Shown here piece by piece: positions 11,683 to 23,244 of a stretch of 64,000 nucleotides of DNA. The translations under genes and the position numbers were made by a program. The DNA lies in assembly GCA_013076295.1 (NCBI GenBank), contig RQOL01000861.1, forward strand, positions 372,001 through 436,000, read 5' to 3'. How positions within the stretch are numbered: position 1 is the first letter of the stretch; every line of letters starts with the position of its first letter. This DNA comes from Sanderia malayensis (lineage: Eukaryota; Cnidaria; Scyphozoa; Semaeostomeae; Pelagiidae). Below the pieces are notes generated by a model that saw only the letters and a list, made by a program, of their open reading frames with translations, had not been told where the DNA came from and did no database searches.

Positions 11683-12279
11683 TTATTCATTAACCAATTT
11701 CCACATGTCCTCCATAATTTTTGCAGCCCTTTGGGTGGGCATGGCCACCATGGACATTCGATTAAATTCATTGGTGGCCTTCCCACCCTTTTTCAGTTTT
11801 GTCTTTTCTGTGGCAATCTTGACAAAGGCCTCTTTTGGTAATCTGTGAATACACAACTATGTTACAGGTTGCTTTTTTGGTGAAAAGATATTATGCAATA
11901 TTTGGAAAATATCAATTGAACAACTAAGATTCAAATAGAGAAGGTATACTTACACTATTTTTTTGTAGGAAGTCTCCCCCCTTCCTTGTCAAGCAAGGAA
12001 AGTTTTTTGTTCCTGCCCAATTCTTCGAATTGGGTAGCACATTCCCTTTTCAGGATGAAATTGTTTGTGTATGTTATTTTCTAGGGTACAAAGGCAAACA
12101 ATGAAGGAATTGGCAACGAAAACCGTAACCATTAAATATTAACTATTTATTCTGAATTGTGCAAAAAAAGCTAATGAAATATGAAGTAATGTATTTGCTA
12201 TAATTGCTTTTGCTTTGTCACCAAGTCTGATGATAATTTGTTTTTCTGGCTCAGGTTTTTTGGTTGCACTTGTAGCCAT
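11683..12279 (-). pseudogene. three-exon small gene, family member A (GC-AG intron)
   Basis: Exon 1 (12279-12208) encodes MATSATKKPEPEKQIIIRLG and ends after DKAK in phase 0, followed by GC rather than GT. Exon 2 (12080-11954) begins after CTAG, encodes KITYTNNFILKRECATQFEE and ends at a GTAAGT donor. Exon 3 (11842-11683) begins after TTCACAG and encodes LPKEAFVKIATE, then KKGGKATNEF, to a stop. Intron positions and phases match the gene at 36558-37132, and exon 3 shares its nucleotide blocks AAAAAGGGTGGGAAGG and CCATGCCCACCC. Exon 2 is one base short at an A7 run, which puts a TAG before the donor. The predicted order beta-beta-alpha-beta-beta suggests a beta-grasp-like domain; function unknown. 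Confidence 0.6.
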
Positions 12280-12637
12280 ACCGAACCTTAGGGCAATCAA
12301 ATAAACATTGTTTTTCTTTAATAAGGATACTTGGTATGTGAGAAACAAAACATATTTACATGAAGCGGTACTGATACAAAATAATATAATATGATACAAA
12401 ATCAAAGTATTGCCAAACTGCAAATTCTGGAAAGGCACTACAGAAAATCCTCGCATATAAGATCTGCATCAACTTTCAAGTCCATCCCTTCCGTGTGCAC
12501 AAAATTTATGACCTTTTGACTTGTGCAGCGTTACCAAATTGCCGCCACCCAGTCCAGTACGGAATTGGAAACAAAAAAGATGTTTCACAAACAATGCTTC
12601 AGTTGGCATAAGTTCTCTTTAATGTGTGTTCAAAAAA

Positions 12638-12967
12638 TTATTTGCAAAAACATTTTTGGCAAGCCACTTGGGATGTAGATTTTTCGATTGTAGTAATGTT
12701 CTTCAAAGCACATGTTTCTGGCAGCAACTTCTTCAACAGATTCAATTCTTTCCACGAATTTTTTATGTATGTGAGATTTCCAATAAATCTATAATCAATT
12801 GGAAGTTCCATTCCTTTTCCCTCTCTTGAATTGTATCTGACACTAATACACTCTGCCTCAATTTCTCCATAATTCTGCAAAAATTCTGTCAAAACGTTTA
12901 CATCTTTGTGATACACACGATACCCTCGCATGCTTGCTTCTGCAAAAAACTGCTATTCTTCGGCCAT
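12638..12967 (-). pseudogene. unknown protein ORF with one premature TAG
   Basis: Starting from the ATG at 12967 the frame reads MAEE, a TAG, then QFFAEASMRGYRVYHKDVN and about 95 further residues to a stop at 12638. The stretch has normal amino-acid composition with conserved-looking hydrophobic spacing and a CQKCFC cluster at its end. The TAG lies where a CAG would keep a glutamine, consistent with one C to T change. No domain is recognised. It lies 360 bp upstream of the small three-exon gene on the same strand and may belong to the same unit. Confidence 0.4.
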
Positions 12968-13959
12968 ATTGAGGTAAAGATGGTGGCAAGGGCTTTTTTG
13001 TTTGGCTCTGTTGTTTAGCTTGGCCCCCTGAGAAAGAATCTCTATTTAGATTTAGTGAAGCCCAGGCTGTTGTTTCGGCAGGAAAATAATAATGATGTCA
13101 TGGTCTTTCTTTCACTTTTGTGATGTTATTGTTATGTTAACTGATGTTACATGTTTTTCTTCGCACAAGTTTGAGCTTTGTGGGTTTACATTGTTTGAGT
13201 AAAATGCAAGGGACGTTATTCAAATTTGGTTTTACGAAGAAATTTATAAGCAAACATGGAACATCTTATGATATTACAAAATCGATGCCAAAAACAGCTT
13301 CATCAAATACGAAGCCAATTGAGTGTGAAGTTTGCAAGGACAATTTCACATCAAAACAGTACCTGGGTACTCATATGGAAGCATCCTGCTCCATCAACTC
13401 ATTCGAGCGACCGTGGATGCGATCCCCCAAGTATAGGTTGCCCCAGTATAGGTTCTCGCAGCCCCAGTATAAGTTGCAGATGATGTAATGTGATATCACG
13501 TGGTCAAGGCAGGAAATGGTGTAAGCATGTTGACAGCACCATGCCCAGCCCACAGTAAAGTAAAAAAGAGCACCGTAGCCACTCGAATTAGGATGTACAA
13601 AAACGTTTTTACTTGTTATAATATATTTTTTGTCTTCTTGCTGGTTAACATAAACTATTTGCAGTATTATGTCCCGACTTTGGTAAAGTAAAATGCCCTT
13701 GTGAATATCTTTAATCCTCTCGTTCACCCTGTAAGACAAAATTTGTCTTCGTTGCTCATTTCAGAAAATCGCAAACTCTGTTTACCAACTGTTCACCTTA
13801 GGCCCAAGATAGCTACGAATACTTGTGACTTATTACGTGACGTACTTTAATGCCACGCTAAAAGTAAAGGAAGGTTTTGAATAAATGCAACAACCAACTT
13901 TCAAATGGTCAGACTAATATTAAATTTATATACTTTACTTTAATATTATATTAAAGTAT

Positions 13960-14290
13960 AGGTGTTACGCATCCAGCAAGAGTATTGGTTTTAACAGTCT
14001 TTGATCGGTACAGAACTTCAAAAATGCTTTTAAAATCGGAAACATGGCTACTACTACTCTGATGAGTGTCAGACGAAAAGCTTTAGTATTTACTATGTTT
14101 CGCCATCTTTCCGATTTTAAAAGCAATTTTGAAGTATTGGTTTTACTCATCCAGCAAGAGTATAGGTTCTAGGCATCCAGCAAGAGTATAGGTTTTACTA
14201 GTCCAGAAAGAGTATAGGTTTTACTCGTCCAACAAGAGTTTAGGTTTTACTCGTCCACCGAGTATAGGTTCTACGCATCCAGCAAGAGCT
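13960..14290. repeat. left subterminal array of about 26-bp units
   Basis: At least five imperfect copies of CCAGCAAGAGTATAGGTTTT (with variants ACTCGT or ACGCAT between units) lie here. The same unit appears in opposite orientation at 17050-17175, so the two arrays are inverted relative to each other and lie well inside the terminal repeats. Such subterminal arrays may be transposase-binding sites; that role is inferred. Confidence 0.8.
14015..14135. repeat. 121-bp hairpin inside the left array
   Basis: ACTTCAAAAATGCTTTTAAA at the left end is matched by TTTAAAAGCAATTTTGAAGT at the right end, with CGGAAA/TTTCCG inside. The arms are about 30 bp and the loop about 60 bp. It interrupts the array of 26-bp units and may be a tiny MITE. 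Confidence 0.7.
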
Positions 14291-14715
14291 GCCTCTTGGA
14301 ACAAAAACAAAAAGGTGGGCAGAAGTGTAATTTATCATTGAATCTTCATATTACTGTGGGAATTTACTTGACGATTGCTGCTGATTGGAACATTAAACGA
14401 GGGCTTATATGAGGTACCACTCAAAATTTAAGTTTTTTTATTGTATAACAGGACAAAGTCTTTTGGGTATGGTGCACTAATGTATACATAAATACGTTAA
14501 CAATTATGGAAACATTTCACAATTATTCACTTTTATCCATACCTCAATGCTGCGATTACTAATTTTTTTGATATCTCAGGTGGGCTTCTATTCAAGGAGG
14601 CGTTTAAAAGAGTTTATTAATAAATATCTAATGATGATCGCACTTCGCGTGAAACTCTGAATTACAACTAAAAAAGTCCGGTTCCAGAAGTATAACTTTA
14701 AAAAACATGTAAATA

Positions 14716-15306
14716 CAGTAGAATCCAGCTATAACGAACTCTGTATGGACTTAGAAAATAGTTCGCAATAGCGGGAGATTGTTCTACAGAACGGAAAATT
14801 TTTCATGAAGAATTCCAAACGCAAATGGGCCAGAATGTCTATTGGACCCCCTTCAAGTATTCACACTTATGTGGCCCACTATGTTGTTCCAAAAAAAACA
14901 GCTTATTGGATGACAATAACAGTTATTGTATTGCAAAGTATTACGAAGCAATTGGAAAATATACAAAAACCAGAAAAATTGTCGGTACCTTTGTTGCCTA
15001 TCTTTTTCCAACAGTAAAAATATGGCAACAAAAAGCTGAAATGTTAGCTGGTCATCCATTTCAATGGAAGAACCTACTTTGTGTAAATTTGATCACAATT
15101 TTAACTTCATAAGTTTTCTCAAAAATTCGTTCTATCGAGGGAATTTGTGGTCAGGGGATCGGAAGTTTGGTTCGTAATAACGGAAGTTCGTTATATCCAG
15201 GTTTCGTTATACAGGGAGTATTTGCTGTAGGATTTACTTCCCAGAATCCAAGGGACGGGAGTTTTAGTTCGTAATAAATGGGGCTCGTTATAGCGGGATT
15301 CCACTG
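14716..15306. mobile_element. Tigger/pogo-like MITE, TA target duplication
   Basis: The left end CAGTAGAATCCAGCTATAAC and the right end GTTATAGCGGGATTCCACTG are inverted repeats, flanked by TA at 14714-14715 and 15307-15308. Internal copies of GTTCGTAATAACGGAAGTTC near the right end are typical of non-autonomous Tigger elements. The element is 591 bp and noncoding. It is nested in the fold-back element. Confidence 0.85.
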
Positions 15307-15654
15307 TATCTAGTAGTTATCTAGTCATCATCAATATCGTCTTCCTCAATGATGTTAATAGAAGGACCAGCTTCGGTTCTGTTTGCTTCATATACACTAC
15401 CATTTACTGTATTTATCGTATTTTTAGTTTGTGCACGGCATGCAGGGGCTTTGTCTGCCCGAAAAAAAACTGGACAAGAGCAAGGGTATCGGGGTCGGTA
15501 AAGCATGTTTTGCGCCCATGCCTATATGCAAGCTGCTTGATTTTTCCCAAGTTCTCTTCTGTCAGCTTTGCTGAATCAGTTGCTGAATCAAATCAGTTCA
15601 ACATTGTTGAACTACAGTTCAGGAAAGTTGAACTGAAGTGGACATGTCCACTTC

Positions 15655-16241
15655 AGACAAATAATGTGTTTTCAGTTATGCAAATTTCTACGTAGGTAAC
15701 CTCTGCATCGAAAATGTACTGAATTTGTTATACTGCCAATGTTCCAAAGCGAGTGAAATGAAGGCAATGAAATTATTGTCATTTTAAACAAAAAGTGGAC
15801 ATGTCCACTTCAGTCTGACGCCTTAGGGACGCCACTCAGGCATATTTCAGAAAACATCAAAAATTTTATGAAATTCGGTTTAAAAAGGACTGAACTTGCT
15901 CAGTTCGATTTAATAACGCAATGAGTTTTTATCTTTGCAACAATGTTGAACTTGAAGACAATACGGAATTTTATACCTCGAAAATAAGAAACAACTGAAA
16001 CTTTGTGTACCAAAACACTAATATTTTTAAGCCAAATTGAGAAACCAAATTAAGTGCTGATCCAAGTTTCTTATAGGGTAGGTTTTTCAAAATTAGGGGA
16101 AAGACAAATAATGTGTTTTCAGTTATGCAAATTTCTACGTAGGTAACCTCTGCATCGAAAATGTACTGAATTTGTTATACTGCCAATGTTCCAAAGCGAG
16201 TGAAATGAAGGCAATGAAATTATTGTCATTTTAAACAAAAA
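15655..16241. repeat. 140-bp direct duplication inside the fold-back element
   Basis: The segment at 15655-15794, beginning AGACAAATAATGTGTTTTCA, is repeated nearly perfectly at 16102-16241. A palindromic AAGTGGACATGTCCACTT flanks the first copy on both sides (about 15636 and 15793). The near-identity indicates a recent duplication or gene-conversion event. Confidence 0.85.
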
Positions 16242-16299
16242 TGCCCAATAATATAACATTGAAAAAATATTTCGCTAGTGAGGTCAACTTAAAACCTGC

Positions 16300-17760
16300 A
16301 GATTTAAGACTGGTAATAAAAGCAATAATGATACATCCGCCGTACTTTATGCCTTCGTATTCCTTGCAAAGAGCACAGCTAATAGATTACAGGGAAGGCC
16401 TGTAACGCCGCACCATTTTCCAGATGGGTTAAAAGAGCTTTTCCTACATTGAATTTTTGATACGAAAATTTCTTGCAACAAAACACCACTCCCACACAAA
16501 TTTATGTGTCCTACGTTTTTTCCTGAACTTTACATGAATATAGAATGGGCAAGCATATCAGCAAGGAAGGCTTTTTGACGTTCCAAGGATCGTGCTCTTT
16601 GGCGCCTTATTGCCATCCCCCACTAAATAATTTATGAAAATTCTGCCACTCCGTGCTCTTATTAGGACCCTCACCAATTGATTTTTTGTTGAAAAAGTCA
16701 ATTTTGTGTCGGAAACTATGCACTCGATACTCATAATGGTTAATTTGAAAGGAGTTTGTTATTTTGAAACAAGCAAATGATGGAAGGTAGTGTCAGCTCG
16801 GGCAGAAAAACGTTGTTCGTCAGTTGAAAAAGTATACACTGCCAGACAATTTTCATAATTTACACCCCCCCACCTCTGTAATTTGGACCCCTGCAAATTT
16901 CTTCCTCATCTACACGAAAACTTTCATAGCTTCTGATGACCTGTTTTTTCTAATAAACGCCGCTTTTGAAGATGCGGCGTTTATTACAAATGCTTGGTTT
17001 TGCGGCGTTCAACAGAGGGCGGCGTTCTTTCTTTAGAAGAAATAAGGTACTCTCGCTGGATAAGTAAAACCTATACTCTTGCCAGATGATTAAAACCTAT
17101 ACTCTTGCTGGACAAGTAAAACCTATACTCTTGCTGGACGAGTAGAACCTACACTCTTGCGAATAGAACCTATGCTTTTGTCGTGAAGATAGATAATAAA
17201 CAAAGCAGTTGGATAAATTATGACATATCGTTGACTTGGATAAGTTGTTAACGTAATGGTTGTGGAATGTGAAGTAATATTCGTCTACTACAACCAAGAT
17301 ATTCCTACAGGATGCATGAGGCTAGGGACCTTGCTTACTCTTACGCATGTTGGAATCTATGCTCTTGTCGTGGATTAACAGGACTTTAAAAGATTTTGTC
17401 GTTATGAAATGTGTATTTATTGTGATTATTTCAAAATTGTAAGTTATGCGGTATGCTTGCCAAATGCCAAACTTTTGTTCACGCAAAGACGCGTTATGAT
17501 GGGCCTAAAATTTTCATAAATATTTTCGGCCTTCAAGGAAACAAAGTCTGCATCTGTGATTTTCTGTTCAACATAAACAATGTAAAAATGCTTTAGATGA
17601 ACAACAAAATCAAGTTATTCAGGGCAAGATCAAGTATTCATTTTATCCCGGTGATAATATTTTGAAAGATCCAACAAGACACAACAGTGCGAATATAAAA
17701 CATTGAACATGGAACAGAAATATTATAAAACCAAACCATATCACAACAACAAACTTTCTT
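16300..17760. other. interior of the fold-back element, no gene seen
   Basis: Outside the array at 17050-17175, this stretch has only short frames and AT-rich sequence. No transposase motif was found on either strand. Confidence 0.4.
17050..17175. repeat. right subterminal array, inverted relative to 13960-14290
   Basis: Four copies of AAAACCTATACTCTTGCTGG with ACAAGT/ACGAGT spacers. These are the reverse complements of the left array units. The arrays are asymmetrically placed, about 535 bp from the left end and about 745 bp from the right end. Confidence 0.8.
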
Positions 17761-18526
17761 ATTAGGGGCTGTGGTATTCTGTTCTGTGGGCATAGTGCCG
17801 GCCACTTTGCACCAATATGTTTACTCCATTTCCTGCCTTGACCATGTGACATCACATTACATCATCTGCAACCTATACTGGGGCTGTGACAACCTATACT
17901 GGGGCAACCTATACTGGGGCGATCGCAACCAGCATGGGTGGCTCATTCAGGATCAAGTCCAGTCGAGCAGCATGAAATGTTCACCAGGCTTGGAACACCC
18001 TCTGCAAAAAGTTTGGAAGTAGTATTGACCGATGATAATGAAGTGCAAGTTACAGAGGTCACTGAAAAGGAAGGAAGAACCTACTCGTCACAGCGTCGTG
18101 GAAGCTGTAAGCGAAGATCATACACCTGTTGCTGTCAAAGAAATTTGTTGAATGTCTCCTGGGGCAACAATTTGGAACCGTCGTTCTCTAATTACGTAAA
18201 TAGATTAAAGCGAGGCTAAAACAAAAGTTTCAACTTTAACAATACACTACCCACTAACAAAAAACGGTAGGAGCGTGGTTTTTTTAACTTTACCGTACAA
18301 CCATAACCTTTCAATTCATGATTTTAAATTCCACCACCTATGAACATCACAAACCATTTTAATGACAATAAAGGCAAAAACCCCGTTAAAATAAGGCCAT
18401 TCTGTACCTATGACGTCACTGGTACAGTTGAGGAAAAAAATTTTTGCAGCATCGTGATCAGCACCCCGGAAAAACCACAATAACCCTAAAAAGCACCATC
18501 TATTGTACTTCGATTTTCATACCAGA

Positions 18527-18796
18527 CAATAGGGGACAAAAGTCCCTGGGACACCTGAAAATTGCATCCCATAATGCTGTGCTTCTGCACACTTTGTTCT
18601 CTGTGAGCAGAATGCGACCCCCCACTCCCCCCAAAACAATATTGTCTTGTGCAGCAGTCCTTTCTCGTCATCGGGCCAAAAGAATTTTGGCAATATTGAA
18701 AAACACCGCCTCTACAGACAACATTGTTATGGGGATGAAATATACGTGTCAGACTTGGTAAAATCCTGGGTGTCCGAGGACTTTTGTCCCCTATTG
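18527..18796. mobile_element. 270-bp MITE with about 28-bp inverted repeats
   Basis: The left end CAATAGGGGACAAAAGTCCC is matched by the right end GGACTTTTGTCCCCTATTG, with TGGGACACC/GGTGTCCGA extending the arms. There is no coding sequence. No target duplication is clear. Superfamily not assigned. Confidence 0.65.
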
Positions 18797-19842
18797 CTGG
18801 TTAAGTTAATAAACAAAACATGCAGTGTGAATTTCATTACCATATACCCAGATACAAAAAAGCCTTTGTGATTACACGGTTTGCTGTTTCGGCCAATTGT
18901 TTTGAGGTGATTGACCTATTGCTTTAGGTCGAATTTATTGTTTTTGGCTAGAAAGTGTGTCATCACGTGACCTCCGCAGAATAGTGATATTATTAGATCG
19001 TAACTAGTAAGTTATACATATGCTTTGTGAACATAATATTAATGGAGAATCTCATTATGTAAATGGTATTGAAAGAAAGGTGTGTATCAAAATCTGAACA
19101 AAATATCATTGTACAAATGATGTACATCAGTAGATCTACAAAGTGAAAGAGACAAATTATATTCTATTTAACATGTTGGTATATTACTATCAAGGTTAAT
19201 AAAGAATTAGATTTGGATAAGATAGCCCTTGGGAGCAGAATATGTTGCTAGCGAAAAATTGCTTTTCCATAATTAGTGACTTTGTTTAACTGGAATAACA
19301 ATTGGGACTTTCTTCACTGTATTATAATGTAGTATTAAGAATATGGTAAAAGCCCTCAGCAAAAATTAAGCGTGACTCAAGCAACGATAATTTCCTTTCT
19401 TTCACATGATTAAGAAGGTCCATTTAGCGTGGATGAATAAATATAAATGAGGAATTTGAAAAAGGCTGCATTACACCATGTGCTCTTTGCTGGTGTGGTT
19501 ATTATAGGATAGCAATCAGCACTTGGTAAACAATAAGATAGAATAGGAAGGTGGGAAGTTTATGGATCTGCCTGAATATAGGTCACAGAGAGCCTCATAT
19601 CTTAACAGAAAGTTCAGAAATAATCTTAAATAAAGACAGAATCTGTGGAGTTTAATTTTCCTTTGATGTTGATTCAATGTATCTCAATATAAAAACAAAT
19701 AAAGAAATCAATGTTGTTGAGTATGACATTACAGACAAAACAGATCATGTAATGCAATTGCCACAAAAAAGCTTTATTAAATTAAATCAAGTACAAAGAT
19801 TTGCATGGCTGGGATTAGTTTTGGTTTTACATTAGTTTCAAT
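18797..19842. other. AT-rich spacer, no gene seen
   Basis: Short frames only; no repeats or transposon ends were recognised between the small MITE and the next element. Confidence 0.4.
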
Positions 19843-19851
19843 CATATAGAA

Positions 19852-20626
19852 GATTTCGAGACGATTTGCCCCCAGACCATTTCGCCCCCTAACCGATTCG
19901 CCCCAATCCCTGGTCGATTCGCCCTCATCTCTGGTCGATTCGCCCTCGTCTCGTTGCCAATTCGCCCTCATACCAGTTCGCCCGTTACTGATTATATTTC
20001 TGAATTCTCCTATATATGAGACATAAATATAATTTAAGGATAATATTTGTATTTTCATTTGACTTCTGAGTTGGTCAACATCTGATGTTCTTGCTAACTT
20101 GCTCAGGAAAGTTTATAGGTGGGCAATTTAAGCCAAGGTAAATTCGCATTTGGCCGTGCGCAAAATCATTTCATCAGTTCTTAAAAAAATGTTTACCATT
20201 GTTTCTTGCAACATCAAGTTGTGTTAGAGCATTTAAATTACATATTAATGAACAGAAAATCAATTACAATCGTTTCCTGTGTGAACGCAGTATATCGTAT
20301 CGTAAACGGATCAAAATGAACGGAGCCAAATAAAAACGGTGTCGTGTAAACAGGGCCTTAATTTACAATTCACGATCATGATTCCGTATTTCGTTTTGTT
20401 TTAAAACACTTTCGCTAATAGTGTAACTTTGAGCTTCATTAACAACAGGATTTCATTGAAGAATGTGTTGATAAACAAACAAGGGAACGCATTAACATAT
20501 TTGATCTCTCTGGGGGCGAACTGACCAACACCGCAAAATCAATAGAGGGCGAATCGGTTATCTCGAGGGGGCGAATCGACCAACTTGAATAGGGCAAACT
20601 GGTTTGGGGGCGAAACGTCCTGTTAC
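19852..20626. mobile_element. 775-bp MITE with 9-bp target duplication
   Basis: CATATAGAA occurs immediately outside both ends (19843-19851 and 20627-20635). Inside, the left end carries GACGATTTGCCCCCAGACCA and the right end the inverted GGTTTGGGGGCGAAACGTC. Subterminal copies of CGATTCGCCCC point inward on the left and outward on the right. A 9-bp duplication is typical of Mutator-like elements, which this may be. No coding content. Confidence 0.75.
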
Positions 20627-20639
20627 CATATAGAACATT

Positions 20640-21234
20640 AGGATAAGCACCGGACATTGCGGATAACCAATGCAAAAGTACTTCATAATCATCATCAATG
20701 GGATGGGAATTGCTTGGTGAAAGGAGTTTTATAGGAGTATCGGGCTTGGCTGGTAAGGCAAAGAAGGCAGCCACAAAGTGAAAAGAATCGTCAAGAAAAA
20801 TACTATTACCAAATTAAAGCCACTGGAGCATATGGGTACAGCATTAAACACTCTTTCCTAAAACATTAAATATAAAAAGCCATGAAACATAAGCGGAGTT
20901 GTCAATTTTGGCCTGAAGAAACTACATGTTAACAATGAGTGAAATACAATTGGCCTAAGCAATTATATGGGAACTTGAATGGGGTGAAGCCAAAAAGAAA
21001 CTCTACTTACTCCTGAGCTGGGGCAAAATGAATGTTTCTCTCAGCTTTACTTTCTCTTATTTCAGCATCAAGTCCCGTTGCGATCCAAAATTTGTCAAAC
21101 GAATATTCGGACAGCACAACCACCAGCATGATAAATTGCTACGTTGAAGAAACATAGCATAAATCAAACTCACACAACAAATTCTATTGTTATGCGTCCT
21201 CATTTTGATGTAATTATCTGATTGAGCTGGATTG
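20640..21234 (-). pseudogene. unknown spliced gene in the outer left arm (R1)
   Basis: On the minus strand, 21234-20998 is nearly the same sequence as 63319-63572 on the plus strand, including a shared TAG inside an open frame (possible acceptor) and a shared GTAAGTAG donor. The frame encodes SEYSFDKFWIATGLDAEI, then an exon boundary. A second candidate exon (20800-20640) encodes FVAAFFALPAKPDTPIKL and ends at the 775-bp MITE. A similar FVAAFFVLQESS peptide is encoded at about 55830. No known domain is recognised. The exon structure is tentative. Confidence 0.35.
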
Positions 21235-21243
21235 GCTAACAAT

Positions 21244-22359
21244 TAGACTCATTACATGGCGTCCTTGTGTTTAGCTCGACTCTCGCTACCCAACAGGGAC
21301 TTATCACATTGCTATTGCCAGAACCGGACAAAAATGATTGGCTTCGATTTCATTTATTCTTAAATTTTTCATAACACGACCCCTTTACAAGCAAAGTCCA
21401 AAACTATGATCTGTAGGGATGCCAGTCTGTTTTGAAGGTTTGCTTGGCGGGATATTTGATATGAACTAAAAACCCACTTGCGTTAGTGCAGTCTGAGGGA
21501 CACCTGTGGCATTGAATATTGAAAACAAACCAAATACAGCGGAGAATTTGAAGCAATAAATTGATTTTTATTGGGAAAACATGTCAGTGAAGCAATGAAA
21601 ATAAACATATCGAAATTAAAGCAGCAAGCTTTTTGCGTAAATTGTAGAGTTGTAGCTACACGGCAAGGAGGACTTTTTAGATTTCTTGGGTTGAAGATGC
21701 AGATCTGGTAAAATCAAATGGTTGATAAAAAGTAAAAGTTTCCGAAACATTACTTTTGCAAGTCCTGCTATCAACAAATATGTCAATGCAAAAGAAAAGG
21801 TTCAACAAATAAACAAACCCTTAATGAGTGTAAAGCAAATTCTATCACAAATTTGGAGGAGTGTTTTGAGCTGCAAATTACCGGCCTATTCGCAAGTCCC
21901 ATTAAAAACCAAAAAAATTTCATGGAAAACGCCAAACAAAACATCTTTCCTGAACCAATGAAATTCATTACTGCCTTCACAACTTTTCTTATATAAAAGT
22001 CGCTGAAAATCTTTCTAAAGAACTCCGTCCTTATCCATCACTGCTTTAAAAAATTCATACATTTGCCTTTGTTCTGGAGAAATTCATTTGTAACTTCATT
22101 TAAAAATGTTATAGTTTCATGCCATGCCAAGCTACTAAACCAGGGGGTAAGCATTTTTGACACAAACGCCGTTATTGGCCTCGATATCGATGAAAATATT
22201 TGAATAGGCCAATCAGAATGACGTATTTTGAAATCCTTCTCTGTGAATGGAGGAACAAAAATTTGTTTCCGAGTTCCGATTTTTGATGCTCAAATGTGAT
22301 AAGTCCCTGTTGGGTAGCGAGAGTCGAGCTAAACCCAGGGATGCCATGTAATGAGTCTA
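21244..22359. mobile_element. 1.1-kb MITE with 9-bp target duplication
   Basis: GCTAACAAT flanks both ends (21235-21243 and 22360-22368). The ends are inverted repeats of about 65 bp: TAGACTCATTACATGGCGTC on the left, with GACTCTCGCTACCCAACAGG further in, matched on the right. No transposase is encoded. The 9-bp duplication suggests a Mutator-like origin. It lies in the left arm of the giant element, next to the LINE. Confidence 0.85.
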
Positions 22360-23244
22360 GCTAACAATCAACCGAACAGAGGAATAGGAAAACATGGCGA
22401 ACATGGTGGGCGAGAATTTTCTACATCCATCAGATGAAAAAAGGGAAAGTTTTTGTGCAGAAAGAATCTGCAAAGCTAATCTTGAAGAATCAGGAACATT
22501 GGCAATTTACTGTGATGTCTGTGGAAACATATATTGCATCAGATGTATGGTCATAAACAAAAAGAATTTTCAGATGATAAAAGATTCAAAGCACATTAAG
22601 ATGGTGTGCAAAAAATGCATCTCGTTCACCTTCTCTAGCCTGTGCAATAAGGTGCACAAAGACAATGAAGTAAGAAAAAAGCTAAATGAAATTAATAAAG
22701 TTATTGGAGAATTTAAGCAAACATGCTCAGAAGTGGAGCATAAAATAGATAAACTAAGCCATTTAGGGGAAATGGGCGACGAATGGAAGAAAGCCACAAG
22801 TGAAATCAAGTTGTTTGGAAAAATTACTGGAAAATTAGAGACGCTTCCCAATGAACTGGGAAAACAAATTGAAACCATCCCGGATGAAATGAAGAGAACC
22901 TATTCTACGGCCCTCAAAGAGCAAGCCAAGCAAAAAGACGAAACAGAAATGATTTGAAGTGTAGGAGATGTAGTAAGGGACGCTTTGACTGAAAACATTC
23001 AACAACATGAAAAAGCCATCGAAACATAGAGAGCTGTCATGATATATGGTGTAAAAGAAGGGGACATGAAAAATTATGATGAGAGGTTAATAAGCGAAAA
23101 AACAAAAGTTACCCAATTTTCTCTGATGGTATGAAGATTGTAGCACCAGAAATAACTGCTGTACGCATATTGGGTAGATATGAAACAGGCAAGACATCCC
23201 CCAGACCTTTAAAGGTCATATTGAAAGAAAAGTTTGACAGAGAT

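Larger units (their letters stand above)
13425..17919. mobile_element. 4.5-kb fold-back element with long multi-layer inverted repeats
   Basis: The ends are inverted repeats of roughly 100-130 bp: the left begins CCCCAAGTATAGGTTGCCCC and the right ends with its near complement GGGGCAACCTATACTGGGG. Both share the inner segment TGCAGATGATGTAATGTGAT. A 5-bp target duplication, CGATC, lies at 13420-13424 and 17920-17924. A second layer of inverted tandem arrays lies at about 13960-14290 and 17050-17175. The interior contains a Tigger-like MITE, a 121-bp hairpin and a 140-bp direct duplication, but no transposase. It is therefore probably non-autonomous; superfamily not assigned. Confidence 0.85.
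13144..18219 (+). pseudogene. C2HC/C2H2 zinc-finger ORF split by a 4.5-kb insertion
   Basis: The upstream part (13144-13424) encodes MQGTLFKFGFTKKFISKHG from a plausible internal ATG (13204), and the finger-like CEVCKDNFTSKQYLGTHMEAS. It is interrupted after WMRS by the element at 13425-17919. Downstream of the second CGATC copy, the same frame resumes as QPAWVAHSGSSPVEQ and continues to a stop at 18217-18219, with a basic GRTYSSQRRGSCKRRSYT segment. Removal of the insert and one CGATC restores one uninterrupted frame. The basic segment resembles DNA-binding N-terminal regions of pogo-like transposase relatives, but this is weak; the gene could be host or transposon. Confidence 0.65.
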
